Source: Pelagibacterales bacterium SAG-MED28 (lineage in GTDB: Bacteria; Pseudomonadota; Alphaproteobacteria; Pelagibacterales; Pelagibacteraceae). From it: a stretch of DNA of 42,994 nucleotides. Positions within the stretch are counted from its first letter, which is position 1; every line of letters starts with the position of its first letter. Under the pieces are notes generated by a model. It was not told the DNA's origin. It did no database searches and worked only from the letters and a program-made list of their open reading frames with translations. Both the position numbers and the translations under genes were made by a program. The stretch spans positions 1-42,994 of the forward strand of contig JACWDY010000008.1 in NCBI GenBank assembly GCA_014653835.1, in the 5' to 3' direction. Below are positions 25,196-35,049 of the stretch, one piece after another.

Positions 25196-25869
25196 GTGAT
25201 TTAGTTACTATAGGCCTACCAAGTAAAGGTAGATTGAAAGATAAGGCGATATCTTTTTTCGATGAAAACGGTTTAAAAATTTTGCGCAACAAAAAAGAAA
25301 GAAACTACTTTGGTGCTATCGAAAACAAACCCAATATTAAGATTATCTTTCTTCATGCTAAAGAAATTATACAGAGACTGGGAGACGGCACATTAGATAT
25401 TGGCGTATCTGGTTTAGATCTCCTAAATGAGTCTGATAAAAATTTACGTGATAAGATCGGCATTAAACGTAAACTTGACTTTGGAAATGCAAGTTTAGTT
25501 ATTGCAGTGCCAGATGATTGGATAGATGTGCAGACAATAGCTGACCTTGAAGAAGTATCTTTTGATATAAGAGCTAAAAAAAATAGGAGGTTACGAGTAG
25601 CAACTAAATATCCTAATTTGACCAACGATTTTTTGATTTCTAAAGGAGTTACTCAATATAAAATTATACCAAGTCTAGGAGCTACTGAAACATATCCTTT
25701 TATAGGATCTTCAGAAATTATTACCGATATTATCTCTACTGGAAAAACTTTAGCAGATAATAATTTAAGAGTTTTAAAAGATGGATTAATTTTAGGTTCG
25801 ACAGCTTGTTTGTTTACTGCAAAAAAAAAGGCTGCAAAGTTGCAGCCTTTTTTGAATTCTTTTAGGTAA
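25192..25869 (+). CDS. hisG: ATP phosphoribosyltransferase catalytic subunit, short form
   Basis: First committed step of histidine synthesis. At 225 residues it is the short form, without the C-terminal regulatory domain, and needs HisZ, encoded just upstream. The N-terminal VTIGLPSKGRLKDKAI and the later SGLDLLNE are family signatures. GSSEIITDIISTGKTLADN marks the phosphoribosyl-pyrophosphate loop. The last part of the coding region also holds a strong terminator hairpin (25827-25850), so the C-terminal residues AAKLQPF are encoded by the stem. Confidence 0.95.
   Translation: MSDLVTIGLPSKGRLKDKAISFFDENGLKILRNKKERNYFGAIENKPNIKIIFLHAKEIIQRLGDGTLDIGVSGLDLLNESDKNLRDKIGIKRKLDFGNASLVIAVPDDWIDVQTIADLEEVSFDIRAKKNRRLRVATKYPNLTNDFLISKGVTQYKIIPSLGATETYPFIGSSEIITDIISTGKTLADNNLRVLKDGLILGSTACLFTAKKKAAKLQPFLNSFR
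25827..25850. terminator. Bidirectional terminator inside the hisG 3' end
   Basis: AAAGGCTGCAA and TTGCAGCCTTT form an 11-base inverted repeat around a two-base centre (in RNA, probably a seven-pair G/C-containing stem with an AAGT loop). It has six T on the plus side and nine T on the minus side. It fits a two-way terminator for convergent hisG and groEL, although it lies 19 or more bases before the hisG stop. Confidence 0.8.
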
Positions 25870-25875
25870 GTGAAA

Positions 25876-27546
<1,671 letters not shown>

Positions 27547-27553
27547 CTAAAGG

Positions 27554-27850
27554 TTATTTTTTACTTTTTGAAATTCCCATTATGTCAGACTCTTTCATAA
27601 TGCTATATTCTTTACCGTCAATTTTAACTTCAGTTCCAGACCATTTTCCAAATAGAACTATATCTCCTATTTTCACGTCCATTGGAGCAATTTTACCTGC
27701 CTCATTCATAGCACCAGGACCTACGGCTACTACTTCACCTTCTTGAGGTTTTTCCTTTGCAGTATCAGGGATAATAATTCCACCTGAAGTTTTTTCTTCA
27801 GAGTCTAGAACTTTAATAAGCACACGATCGTGCAGGGGTCTAAATTTCAT
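27554..27850 (-). CDS. groS: Co-chaperonin GroES (10 kDa)
   Basis: Lid of the GroEL chamber, 98 residues. [16 protein letters not shown], the mobile loop [19 protein letters not shown] and [20 protein letters not shown] are typical. An AGGAGA ribosome site sits about seven bases before the ATG. It is first in the groES-groEL operon, directly after a promoter with heat-shock-type elements. Confidence 0.97.
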   Translation of the reverse strand: MKFRPLHDRVLIKVLDSEEKTSGGIIIPDTAKEKPQEGEVVAVGPGAMNEAGKIAPMDVKIGDIVLFGKWSGTEVKIDGKEYSIMKESDIMGISKSKK

Positions 27851-27885
27851 ATGTATTTTCTCCTATAAATTTTGATGTAGTGTTG

Positions 27886-27913
27886 ATATGGTATGTTTTG
27901 ATTAGAATTCAAG
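27886..27913 (-). promoter_or_regulatory. Heat-shock (RpoH/sigma-32 type) promoter of groES-groEL
   Basis: Read on the minus strand, CTTGAA (27913-27908) is followed after 14 bases by TACCATAT (27893-27886), close to the CTTGAA / CCCCATnT pattern of sigma-32 promoters. It lies about 36 bases before the groES ATG. I saw no CIRCE inverted repeat, so control is probably by an alternative sigma factor rather than HrcA. The rest of the divergent spacer (27914-27988) shows nothing definite for the HAD gene. Confidence 0.7.
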
Positions 27914-27988
27914 GGGCAAAAATCATTAAAAAAGCCAATAAATACTGTATTTTGTAAGGGTAAAAAAGATATAGAGAGAATTAATACA

Positions 27989-28795
27989 TTGAAGGAACTT
28001 AAACACTTATCAGAAGTATATAAAAACTATGACACATTTGTAATAGATTTGTGGGGAGTAATGCATAATGGAGTAACATTAAATTTAAAAGCTATAGAGG
28101 CTGTTGATTTCCTTTATAAAAATTCAAAGAAAATAGTTTTTTTATCTAATGCACCGAGACCTAGTTCTAAAGTTATTAATTTTTTATTAAAAATGAATAT
28201 GGACAAAAAATATCTTTCAAACGTTATGACATCAGGAGAAGCTGCAATGCATGCAATTAATCAAAATAAATTTGGAAAAACTTTTTTTCATCTTGGCCCA
28301 CCTAGAGATACATCTCTTTTTGAAAAACAAAGAGATAATAAAACAGAAATCGAAAAGTGTGATTTTATTTTATGTACAGGTCTATTTGATGATCACGATG
28401 AAGATATAAATTATTATAAAAAATTTTTACAAAAACAAATTTCTAAAAAACTAGTTTGTACTAATCCTGATTTAACAGTGCATAGAGGGAATATTGAGGA
28501 ACTTTGTGCAGGTTCCGTAGCTAAAGTATTTGAGGAGCTTGGTGGAAAAGTTGTTTACTATGGAAAACCACATAAAGAAGTTTACACCAAGTGTTTTCAT
28601 GAGAGTGAAAAAGTTTTAGCTATAGGAGACAATTTAAGAACAGATATTAAAGGAGCTAACAATTTAAATATAGACTCAATATTTATTACTGAAGGTGTTC
28701 ATCGGCAAGAAATCGGTGACTCAACAAAACTTGATACTCTTTTAATAAAATATAAAGTAAGAACTAATTTCTTCCAGAAAGAATTAACTTGGTAA
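27989..28795 (+). CDS. HAD-superfamily class IIA hydrolase (TIGR01459-like)
   Basis: Phosphatase-type protein of 268 residues found in many alphaproteobacteria beside ribF. The nucleophile aspartate D20 lies in FVIDLWGVMHNG. FLSNAPRPSSKV is motif II, and AIGDNLRTDIKGANN is the C-terminal metal motif. The start is a TTG at 27989: no ATG lies upstream in frame, and the D20 motif would be lost with any later start. Its substrate is not known. It is one base from ribF, and a role in flavin-nucleotide or sugar-phosphate turnover is possible but unproven. Confidence 0.85.
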   Translation: MKELKHLSEVYKNYDTFVIDLWGVMHNGVTLNLKAIEAVDFLYKNSKKIVFLSNAPRPSSKVINFLLKMNMDKKYLSNVMTSGEAAMHAINQNKFGKTFFHLGPPRDTSLFEKQRDNKTEIEKCDFILCTGLFDDHDEDINYYKKFLQKQISKKLVCTNPDLTVHRGNIEELCAGSVAKVFEELGGKVVYYGKPHKEVYTKCFHESEKVLAIGDNLRTDIKGANNLNIDSIFITEGVHRQEIGDSTKLDTLLIKYKVRTNFFQKELTW

Positions 28796-28796
28796 A

Positions 28797-29705
28797 ATGA
28801 AAACTTATAATAATCTAAATTTAGATTCAAGACATCGTAGAAGTGTAATAGCAATAGGTAATTTTGACGGAATACATTTGGGCCATCAAAAAGTTATTAA
28901 TGACGCAAAAAAGAAAGCTAAGAAAAATAGATTACCTTTTGGCTTAATGACTTTTGAACCAGTGCCAGTAATGTTTTTTAATAAAAAAATAAAAAATCAC
29001 AGAATAAACTCTTTAGAACAAAAAAAAGATCAACTTAAAAAATTAAAATTAAATTTCTTAATTGTAATAAAGTTTAATAAAAAATTTTCGTCTTTATCAC
29101 CTAAAGAATTTATTAAAAAGATTATTCATAAAAAAACTAATTGCAGATTTTTATATGTAAGTAAAAATTTTAAATTTGGATTTAAGCGTAAAGGCAATAT
29201 TGAAACCTTAAAAAAATATGAAAAACAATATAATTTCAAAAATATAATCGTTAAGCCCTTTAAGGCAAAAAAAAAAACTATCTCTTCAACATTTATTAGA
29301 AAAAAAATAAGAAAAGGTCATATTGAAGAAGTTAATAAATTATTAAATCGTAACTGGAGCATTAAAGGTAAAGTTATTAAAGGCCAAAAAAGAGGTCGTA
29401 AAATTGGCTTTCCAACATGCAATCTAAAACTAGGTAGTTATGCAATACCACGGCTAGGCGTTTATGCTGTAAAAGTTAAAACTAATAATATTAATAATAA
29501 CGGCATAGCAAATATAGGTTATAGACCAACATTTAATGGACAAAGTTTGTTATTAGAGACAAATATATTTGGAATTAACAAAAATTTATATAATAAAGTA
29601 ATTACCGTAGGTTTTAAAAAATTTTTAAGAGCGGAAAAAAAATTTAAAAGCTTTGAGCATTTAAAGAAACAAATAAAAATTGATATCAAACAAGCTAAAA
29701 AATAA
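28797..29705 (+). CDS. ribF: Bifunctional riboflavin kinase / FAD synthetase
   Basis: Turns riboflavin into FMN and then FAD. The 302-residue protein has the N-terminal adenylyltransferase domain with GNFDGIHLGHQ and SSTFIRKKIRKG. The C-terminal flavokinase has IGFPTCNL, GVYAVKV and ANIGYRPTFNG. Basic residues are frequent, as in its neighbours. It shares its last base with the ileS start and follows the HAD gene by one base. Confidence 0.96.
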   Translation: MKTYNNLNLDSRHRRSVIAIGNFDGIHLGHQKVINDAKKKAKKNRLPFGLMTFEPVPVMFFNKKIKNHRINSLEQKKDQLKKLKLNFLIVIKFNKKFSSLSPKEFIKKIIHKKTNCRFLYVSKNFKFGFKRKGNIETLKKYEKQYNFKNIIVKPFKAKKKTISSTFIRKKIRKGHIEEVNKLLNRNWSIKGKVIKGQKRGRKIGFPTCNLKLGSYAIPRLGVYAVKVKTNNINNNGIANIGYRPTFNGQSLLLETNIFGINKNLYNKVITVGFKKFLRAEKKFKSFEHLKKQIKIDIKQAKK

Positions 29706-32428
29706 TGTCTAAAGATACTCTTCAACTTCCTAAAACAGCTTTTTCTATGAAAGCAAGTCTACCCACTAAGGAACCAGAAATTTTAAAAAAATGGGAAAAA
29801 AACGAAATTTTTAAGAAACTAAGACAAAATTCAAAGGGTAGAGAAAAATTCGTATTGCATGATGGACCACCCTATGCGAACGGGCATATTCATATGGGCA
29901 CAGCACTAAATAAAATTCTTAAAGACATTATTACTCGATTTCACCAAATGAATGGCAAGGACTCCGTTTATGTACCAGGTTGGGATTGTCATGGATTACC
30001 AATTGAATGGAAAATTGAGGAACTGTACAAAAAAAAGAAAAAAAATAAAGATGAAGTTCCAATAAGAAACTTTAGACAAGAATGCAGAGAGTTTGCAAAA
30101 AGTTGGATTGAAATTCATATAAAAGAATTCAAAAGATTAGGGGTAGTGGGTGATTTTGAAAATTATTACTCCACAATGAGTTATGAAGCCGAGGCTCAAA
30201 TTGTAAGAGAATTAGGTAAATTTCTTTTAGATGGAAGCTTATATCAAGGCTTCAAACCAGTCCTCTGGTCCACAGTTGAAAAAACTGCACTGGCAGATGC
30301 AGAAGTTGAGTATATGGATCACACTTCTAATACAATTTACGTTGCATTCAAAGTAAAGGAAACTAAAAAAGATTTTTTAAAAGATGCAAGTATAATTATT
30401 TGGACCACTACGCCGTGGACTATACCAGCTAACAAAGCTCTAGCCTTTAACAGTAGCATCGAATACTCAGTTTTAGAAATCGATGATCTGGAAAATTTTA
30501 AGGGTAAAAAAATTGTTGTAGCAAAAAACTTAATTGACACTATTGCTAAAGAGTGTGAAATAAAAAATTATAAAGAATTAAAAACTTTTAAAGGATCGGA
30601 GTTTAAAGGTACTCTATGTAGTCATCCATTTGCCAAGATGAATTTTGATTACGATGTACCAATGTTAGATGCTCAATTTGTTAATCTTGAACAAGGAACT
30701 GGAATCGTTCATTGTGCCCCAAGCCATGGTCCAGATGATTTTAATTTATGTTTAAAAAATAATATACCTTCTCTGTACACAGTCGATAATGCTGGTCTTT
30801 ATACTAAAGAAATTCCTCACTTTACTAATACCCATATATTTAAAGCAGATCCAATTGTTATAGAAAAATTAAAAGAACAAAAAAAATTACTTAAAAACGA
30901 TAAACTTAATCATAGTTACCCTCATTCGTGGAGATCTAAAGCTCCTTTAATTTATAGAGCAACACCCCAATGGTTTATTTCTATGCAAAAAAATGATCTT
31001 AGAAAAAAAGCGATTAAAGCAATTAACGACACTAATTTTTTTCCAAATAAGGGAAAAGAGAGATTATTATCTATGGTTGAGGGAAGACCAGATTGGTGTG
31101 TTTCAAGACAGAGAGTTTGGGGGGTTCCGTTACCAATTTTTATAAATAAAAAAACCAAAGAACCTCTTAGAGATCAAAAAGTAATAGATAGAATAGCAAA
31201 TATTTATGAAAAACAAGGTTCGGATTGTTGGTTTACAGATGATCCAAAAGTATTTTTAGGAGACGAACATAATACTGAGGATTATGAGAAACTAAAAGAT
31301 ATTGTTGAGGTTTGGTTTGATAGTGGATCAACACATAGTTTTGTTTTAGAGAAAAGAAAAGATTTAAAATGGCCTGCAGATATGTACCTTGAAGGATCCG
31401 ATCAGCATAGAGGCTGGTTTCACTCTTCTTTATTAGAATCTTGCGGAACAAGAGGCAAAGCTCCATTTGAAAGTATTCTTTCGCATGGTTTTGTTGTTGA
31501 TGGCAAAGGTATGAAAATGTCAAAATCAACGGGAAATGTTATCTCTCCTGAAGACATTTTGAAAAATTACGGAGCAGATATTCTCAGAGTATGGGTTGCA
31601 GCTTCTGATTACTCTGAAGATTTAAGAATTGACAAGAGTATTTTAACTCAACATGCAGAGTCCTATAGAAAAATTAGAAATACTTTTAGGTTTATACTTG
31701 GAAATATAAAAGATAAATTTGAAAAACAAAATTTTGAAAAATTACAATTAAACGATTTTGATGAATTAGATCAATATATTTTACACAAGATTTACAATAT
31801 TAATAAATCTGTTGAAAATAATTTAAAAAATTATAATTTTCATAAATTATATAAGGACTTACTTAATTTTTGTACTTTAGACCTTTCATCTTTTTATTTT
31901 GACATAAGAAAAGACGTTCTTTATTGCGACAGCTTAAATTCTAAAAAAAGAAAAAATTGTGTAGTAGTTTTAAATATAATTTTAGAAAGCTTACTTAAAT
32001 GGCTTGCACCTATTCTTGTATTTACTACCGATGAAATTTTTAGCTTAATAACAAAAAAAGATAAAAGTATTCACGAGCTTACTTTTGTAAAAATTCCGAA
32101 AAATTGGGAGAATAGAGAATTAAATGAAAAGTGGGAAAATTTATTTGAAATTAAACAAGACGCTAACGTAGCGATAGAGGAAAAAAGATCTAGTAAGGAA
32201 ATTGGATCAAGTTTAGAAGCTGAAATAAAATTAACAGTAAATAAAAATAAATTTGAATTATTAAATAATCTAGATTTGGCTGAATATTTTATTACATCTA
32301 AAGCAGAAAAAATTTTGTCAGAAAGTGACGAAACAACAATTGAAGTAAGCAAAGCAGTTGGAGAAAAATGCCAGAGATGTTGGAAAATTCTGGAAAAAAA
32401 ATGTAATAGATGTTCCAATTTAATTTGA
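29705..32428 (+). CDS. ileS: Isoleucyl-tRNA synthetase
   Basis: Charges tRNA-Ile and edits valine. The 907-residue protein has HIHMG (61-65) as the HIGH motif and KMSKS in GKGMKMSKSTGN. The editing domain is seen in IIWTTTPWTIPANKALAF, and the C-terminal zinc pairs are CQRCW and CNRCS. It sits in the conserved ribF-ileS-lspA order and is one base from lspA. Confidence 0.98.
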   Translation: MSKDTLQLPKTAFSMKASLPTKEPEILKKWEKNEIFKKLRQNSKGREKFVLHDGPPYANGHIHMGTALNKILKDIITRFHQMNGKDSVYVPGWDCHGLPIEWKIEELYKKKKKNKDEVPIRNFRQECREFAKSWIEIHIKEFKRLGVVGDFENYYSTMSYEAEAQIVRELGKFLLDGSLYQGFKPVLWSTVEKTALADAEVEYMDHTSNTIYVAFKVKETKKDFLKDASIIIWTTTPWTIPANKALAFNSSIEYSVLEIDDLENFKGKKIVVAKNLIDTIAKECEIKNYKELKTFKGSEFKGTLCSHPFAKMNFDYDVPMLDAQFVNLEQGTGIVHCAPSHGPDDFNLCLKNNIPSLYTVDNAGLYTKEIPHFTNTHIFKADPIVIEKLKEQKKLLKNDKLNHSYPHSWRSKAPLIYRATPQWFISMQKNDLRKKAIKAINDTNFFPNKGKERLLSMVEGRPDWCVSRQRVWGVPLPIFINKKTKEPLRDQKVIDRIANIYEKQGSDCWFTDDPKVFLGDEHNTEDYEKLKDIVEVWFDSGSTHSFVLEKRKDLKWPADMYLEGSDQHRGWFHSSLLESCGTRGKAPFESILSHGFVVDGKGMKMSKSTGNVISPEDILKNYGADILRVWVAASDYSEDLRIDKSILTQHAESYRKIRNTFRFILGNIKDKFEKQNFEKLQLNDFDELDQYILHKIYNINKSVENNLKNYNFHKLYKDLLNFCTLDLSSFYFDIRKDVLYCDSLNSKKRKNCVVVLNIILESLLKWLAPILVFTTDEIFSLITKKDKSIHELTFVKIPKNWENRELNEKWENLFEIKQDANVAIEEKRSSKEIGSSLEAEIKLTVNKNKFELLNNLDLAEYFITSKAEKILSESDETTIEVSKAVGEKCQRCWKILEKKCNRCSNLI

Positions 32429-32429
32429 G

Positions 32430-32930
32430 ATGAATTTGTTAGCTAATTTAAATAGAAGAAAAAACGATTTCTTAAAAAAGGAAAATATTTTCTATTTCTT
32501 GATTATGTTAGCCTTATTTTCTCTAGATAGATTTTCAAAATCAAAAATTATTAACAATTTTAATGAAAGCACTTATTATATAAATGACTTTATTAATTTT
32601 GATCTAATCTGGAATATTGGAATTGGCTTCGGTTTATTAAGTTCTGACTCAACTCTATTTTACAGCATTGTTACAATTATTATTGGATTAGTGATATTAT
32701 TTTTAATTTTTATTTTTTTTATATCTGAAAATATGGATAAAATTATTTTTTCTATAATAATTGGAGGTGCTCTAGGAAATTTTTATGATAGAATAATATA
32801 TAAAGCTGTGCCGGATTTTATTGATATACATTATAATAACTTTCACTGGTTTACATTTAATCTTGCAGATATATTTATTTCGATAGGAATAATAATTTTC
32901 ATAATCAGGAGTTTTGTAATTAAATATTAA
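32430..32930 (+). CDS. lspA: Lipoprotein signal peptidase (signal peptidase II)
   Basis: Membrane aspartyl protease that cuts signal peptides from lipoproteins after lipid attachment. The 166 residues hold four hydrophobic segments. The two catalytic aspartates are in GNFYDRI and FNLADIFI, with WNIGIGFGLL as another conserved box. The next gene (three-base gap) itself encodes a small lipoprotein, a likely substrate. Confidence 0.94.
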   Translation: MNLLANLNRRKNDFLKKENIFYFLIMLALFSLDRFSKSKIINNFNESTYYINDFINFDLIWNIGIGFGLLSSDSTLFYSIVTIIIGLVILFLIFIFFISENMDKIIFSIIIGGALGNFYDRIIYKAVPDFIDIHYNNFHWFTFNLADIFISIGIIIFIIRSFVIKY

Positions 32931-32933
32931 ACA

Positions 32934-33239
32934 ATGAAAAAAATAAATCTTTTATTAATTGTTTATTTCTTTTTATTATCTTGTGGTGGCTTAAAAGATG
33001 CTGGAAAAGTTTTAAGGAATGAGAAAATTAGAACTACAGACGAGTTTTTAGTAAAAAAAAGAAACCCTCTAGTGTTGCCACCTAATTTTGAGGAGATCCC
33101 AGAACCTGGTTCAATATCAAAAAATAAAGAGAGCGATAAAGAAAAAATAAAAAAAATTCTAAAAATTTCAGAAGACAATCTTTCAAAAGATAAATCTTCT
33201 TCAATAGAAAAATCAATTTTAAATAAAATTCGTAAGTGA
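32934..33239 (+). CDS. BamF-like lipoprotein (DUF3035)
   Basis: Secreted lipoprotein of 101 residues. The signal peptide ends in lipobox LLSC, with C17 as the lipid-bearing residue. The motif DEFLVKKRNPLVLPPNF resembles the DEF-x3-R-x-PL-x-LPP-x-F core of DUF3035 proteins, which in alphaproteobacteria include BamF of the outer-membrane assembly machine. The rest is a lysine/serine-rich low-complexity tail. It lies between lspA and pgi and overlaps the pgi GTG start by 4 bases. The BamF role is inferred from the motif and position. Confidence 0.75.
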   Translation: MKKINLLLIVYFFLLSCGGLKDAGKVLRNEKIRTTDEFLVKKRNPLVLPPNFEEIPEPGSISKNKESDKEKIKKILKISEDNLSKDKSSSIEKSILNKIRK

Positions 33240-34453
33240 ACAAAAAAAGTATACTTTTAAATAATAATATTAATATTCAAAACCTCAAAGGCTACAAAAT
33301 TAAAGATTTATCAAAAAACTTTGATAGGATATTTTCAGAGGTAAAAAATGAAATTAAAAATACAAATAAAACTTTAAATGTTTTAGATAGAAATTTTATA
33401 TTTAATTTTAAAATAAAAAACTTAAAAAGATTTAAAAAATTTAAAACAATAGTTTTAATAGGTATGGGTGGCTCAATTTTAGGTGCAGAAGCTATATATA
33501 ATTTTTTTCAAGAAAAAATAAAAAAAAAAATATATTTTTTAAATGATCTTGATGAAAATAAAGTTAAAAATCTTAAAAAAAAAGAAAATTTATCAAAAGT
33601 ACTATTTATAATTATTTCTAAGTCAGGTAATACAATAGAGACTTTATCAAACACCTTTTTATTAAATATAATTAAAAAAAATTCAAAAAATATTATTTTA
33701 ATCTCTGAACAAAAGGACAATTTATTATTTTCATTATCAAAAAAATTAAACTTATTTTATGTTGAACATAAAAGTTATATAGGCGGAAGATTTTCAGTGC
33801 TTTCAGAAGTCGGTATTTTGCCAGCTTATTTAATGGGAATAAATATAATTAAATTAAGATCAAAAATTCTTGAAAGTCTAAATAACCAAAATAAAAATTT
33901 TTTAAAGAAAAGCACAATAAAGATTGCTAGTTTGATGAATTCAAAAAAGTTTGATAATTTAATATTTTTAAATTATTTTCCAGAATTAGAAAAGTTCTTG
34001 TATTGGTCCCAACAATTAATTGCCGAAAGTCTTGGAAAAAAGAATAAAGGTTTTTTACCTGTAGTATCTAATGTTCCTAAGGATCATCATAGTTTATTAC
34101 AATTATATCTTGATGGACCTAAAAATAAATTATTTTATATTTTCAGTTTTGATAAAAAATCAAATAAAAAAATTAATATTAATAAAAATATTTTAGTTAA
34201 AAATTTCTTAAATAAAAAAAGATTAAGTACAATTAAAGTTGCTCAAAAAAAAGCGGTAATTAAATCATTTGCAAAGAAGAAAATTCCTTTTCGAGAATTT
34301 AAAATAAAAAAGCAAAATGAAGAGGTTTTAGGAAGTTTATTCTCCTCTTTTATTATTGAAACTATTATTGTGGCAAAACTATTGAAGCTAAATCCTTTTG
34401 ATCAGCCAGCCGTTGAGCAGGTAAAAGTTTATACAAAGCAATTCCTCAACTGA
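33236..34453 (+). CDS. pgi: Glucose-6-phosphate isomerase (short form)
   Basis: Interconverts glucose-6- and fructose-6-phosphate. The 405-residue protein is shorter than the usual 550 but keeps the key parts: GMGGSILGAEAIY, SKSGNTIETLSN (phosphate site), GGRFSVLSEVG, QQLIAESLGKK with the catalytic glutamate, and NVPKDHHSLLQL. The last lysine region is EQVKVYTKQF. The start is a GTG overlapping the preceding stop as GTGA; no upstream ATG exists in frame. Very high lysine content reflects the A-rich DNA. The 3' end overlaps rsmD by 8 bases. Confidence 0.88.
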   Translation: MNKKSILLNNNINIQNLKGYKIKDLSKNFDRIFSEVKNEIKNTNKTLNVLDRNFIFNFKIKNLKRFKKFKTIVLIGMGGSILGAEAIYNFFQEKIKKKIYFLNDLDENKVKNLKKKENLSKVLFIIISKSGNTIETLSNTFLLNIIKKNSKNIILISEQKDNLLFSLSKKLNLFYVEHKSYIGGRFSVLSEVGILPAYLMGINIIKLRSKILESLNNQNKNFLKKSTIKIASLMNSKKFDNLIFLNYFPELEKFLYWSQQLIAESLGKKNKGFLPVVSNVPKDHHSLLQLYLDGPKNKLFYIFSFDKKSNKKININKNILVKNFLNKKRLSTIKVAQKKAVIKSFAKKKIPFREFKIKKQNEEVLGSLFSSFIIETIIVAKLLKLNPFDQPAVEQVKVYTKQFLN

Positions 34454-35006
34454 AAACTCCAAAAATAATTTTTGATCTACCATATTTTTTATTTTCAACT
34501 ATTTTTAAAATATCACTAAACTCATCTTTAGAATTTTCTTCTCTATGAATAATCACTATATGATCTTTTTTAAAAATTCTTTTTTTTTTAATAAGTATAA
34601 GATTTTGAAAATAGTCTAAATCTGCAAACGGCGGATCCAAGAAAAAAATGTCAAATTTACTATTTAAATTTTTACTTATAACATTGTCTGCTTTATCGAT
34701 ATAAATTTTTGACTTATCTATTATTGATAAACTAATTAAATTTTCTTTTAATATATTAGAAGCAATTCGATCTTTTTCAATAAAGTAAACTTTTTTAGAT
34801 CCTCTTGAAATACATTCTATTCCAAATGAGCCAATACCTGAGTATAGATCTAAAACATTTGAATTTTTAATTTTAACTTTTATAAAATTTGAGTGATTTA
34901 GAATATTAAAAATATTTTCTTTAACATTGTCTTTTAAAGGTCTTGTATTGGTATTTTTTAAAAAATTAATTGATCTTCCTTTTAATTGTCCACTTATAAT
35001 TCTCAT
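34446..35006 (-). CDS. rsmD: 16S rRNA (guanine-966 N2)-methyltransferase RsmD
   Basis: Methylates one guanine of 16S rRNA in the 30S subunit. The 186-residue protein begins MRIISGQLKGRSINF, with RPLKDNVKENIFNIL as a family box. The SAM-binding loop is DLYSGIGSFGIECISRG, and the catalytic motif is DPPF in FFLDPPFAD. It starts inside the end of purD (4-base overlap). Part of its 5' end is repeated in inverted orientation at the right end of the window. Confidence 0.94.
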   Translation of the reverse strand: MRIISGQLKGRSINFLKNTNTRPLKDNVKENIFNILNHSNFIKVKIKNSNVLDLYSGIGSFGIECISRGSKKVYFIEKDRIASNILKENLISLSIIDKSKIYIDKADNVISKNLNSKFDIFFLDPPFADLDYFQNLILIKKKRIFKKDHIVIIHREENSKDEFSDILKIVENKKYGRSKIIFGVFS

Positions 35007-35049
35007 CTTTTATTAATTACTCTCCAACCTATATCTTTTCTATAAAAAA
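34992..35049. repeat. 58-base segment also present inverted at 42937-42994
   Basis: These bases cover the last codons of purD and the first codons of rsmD, in their normal place in two intact genes. The reverse complement matches 42937-42994 base for base; the next outward base differs, after which a further GTGAG is shared. This is the original copy. Confidence 0.95.
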
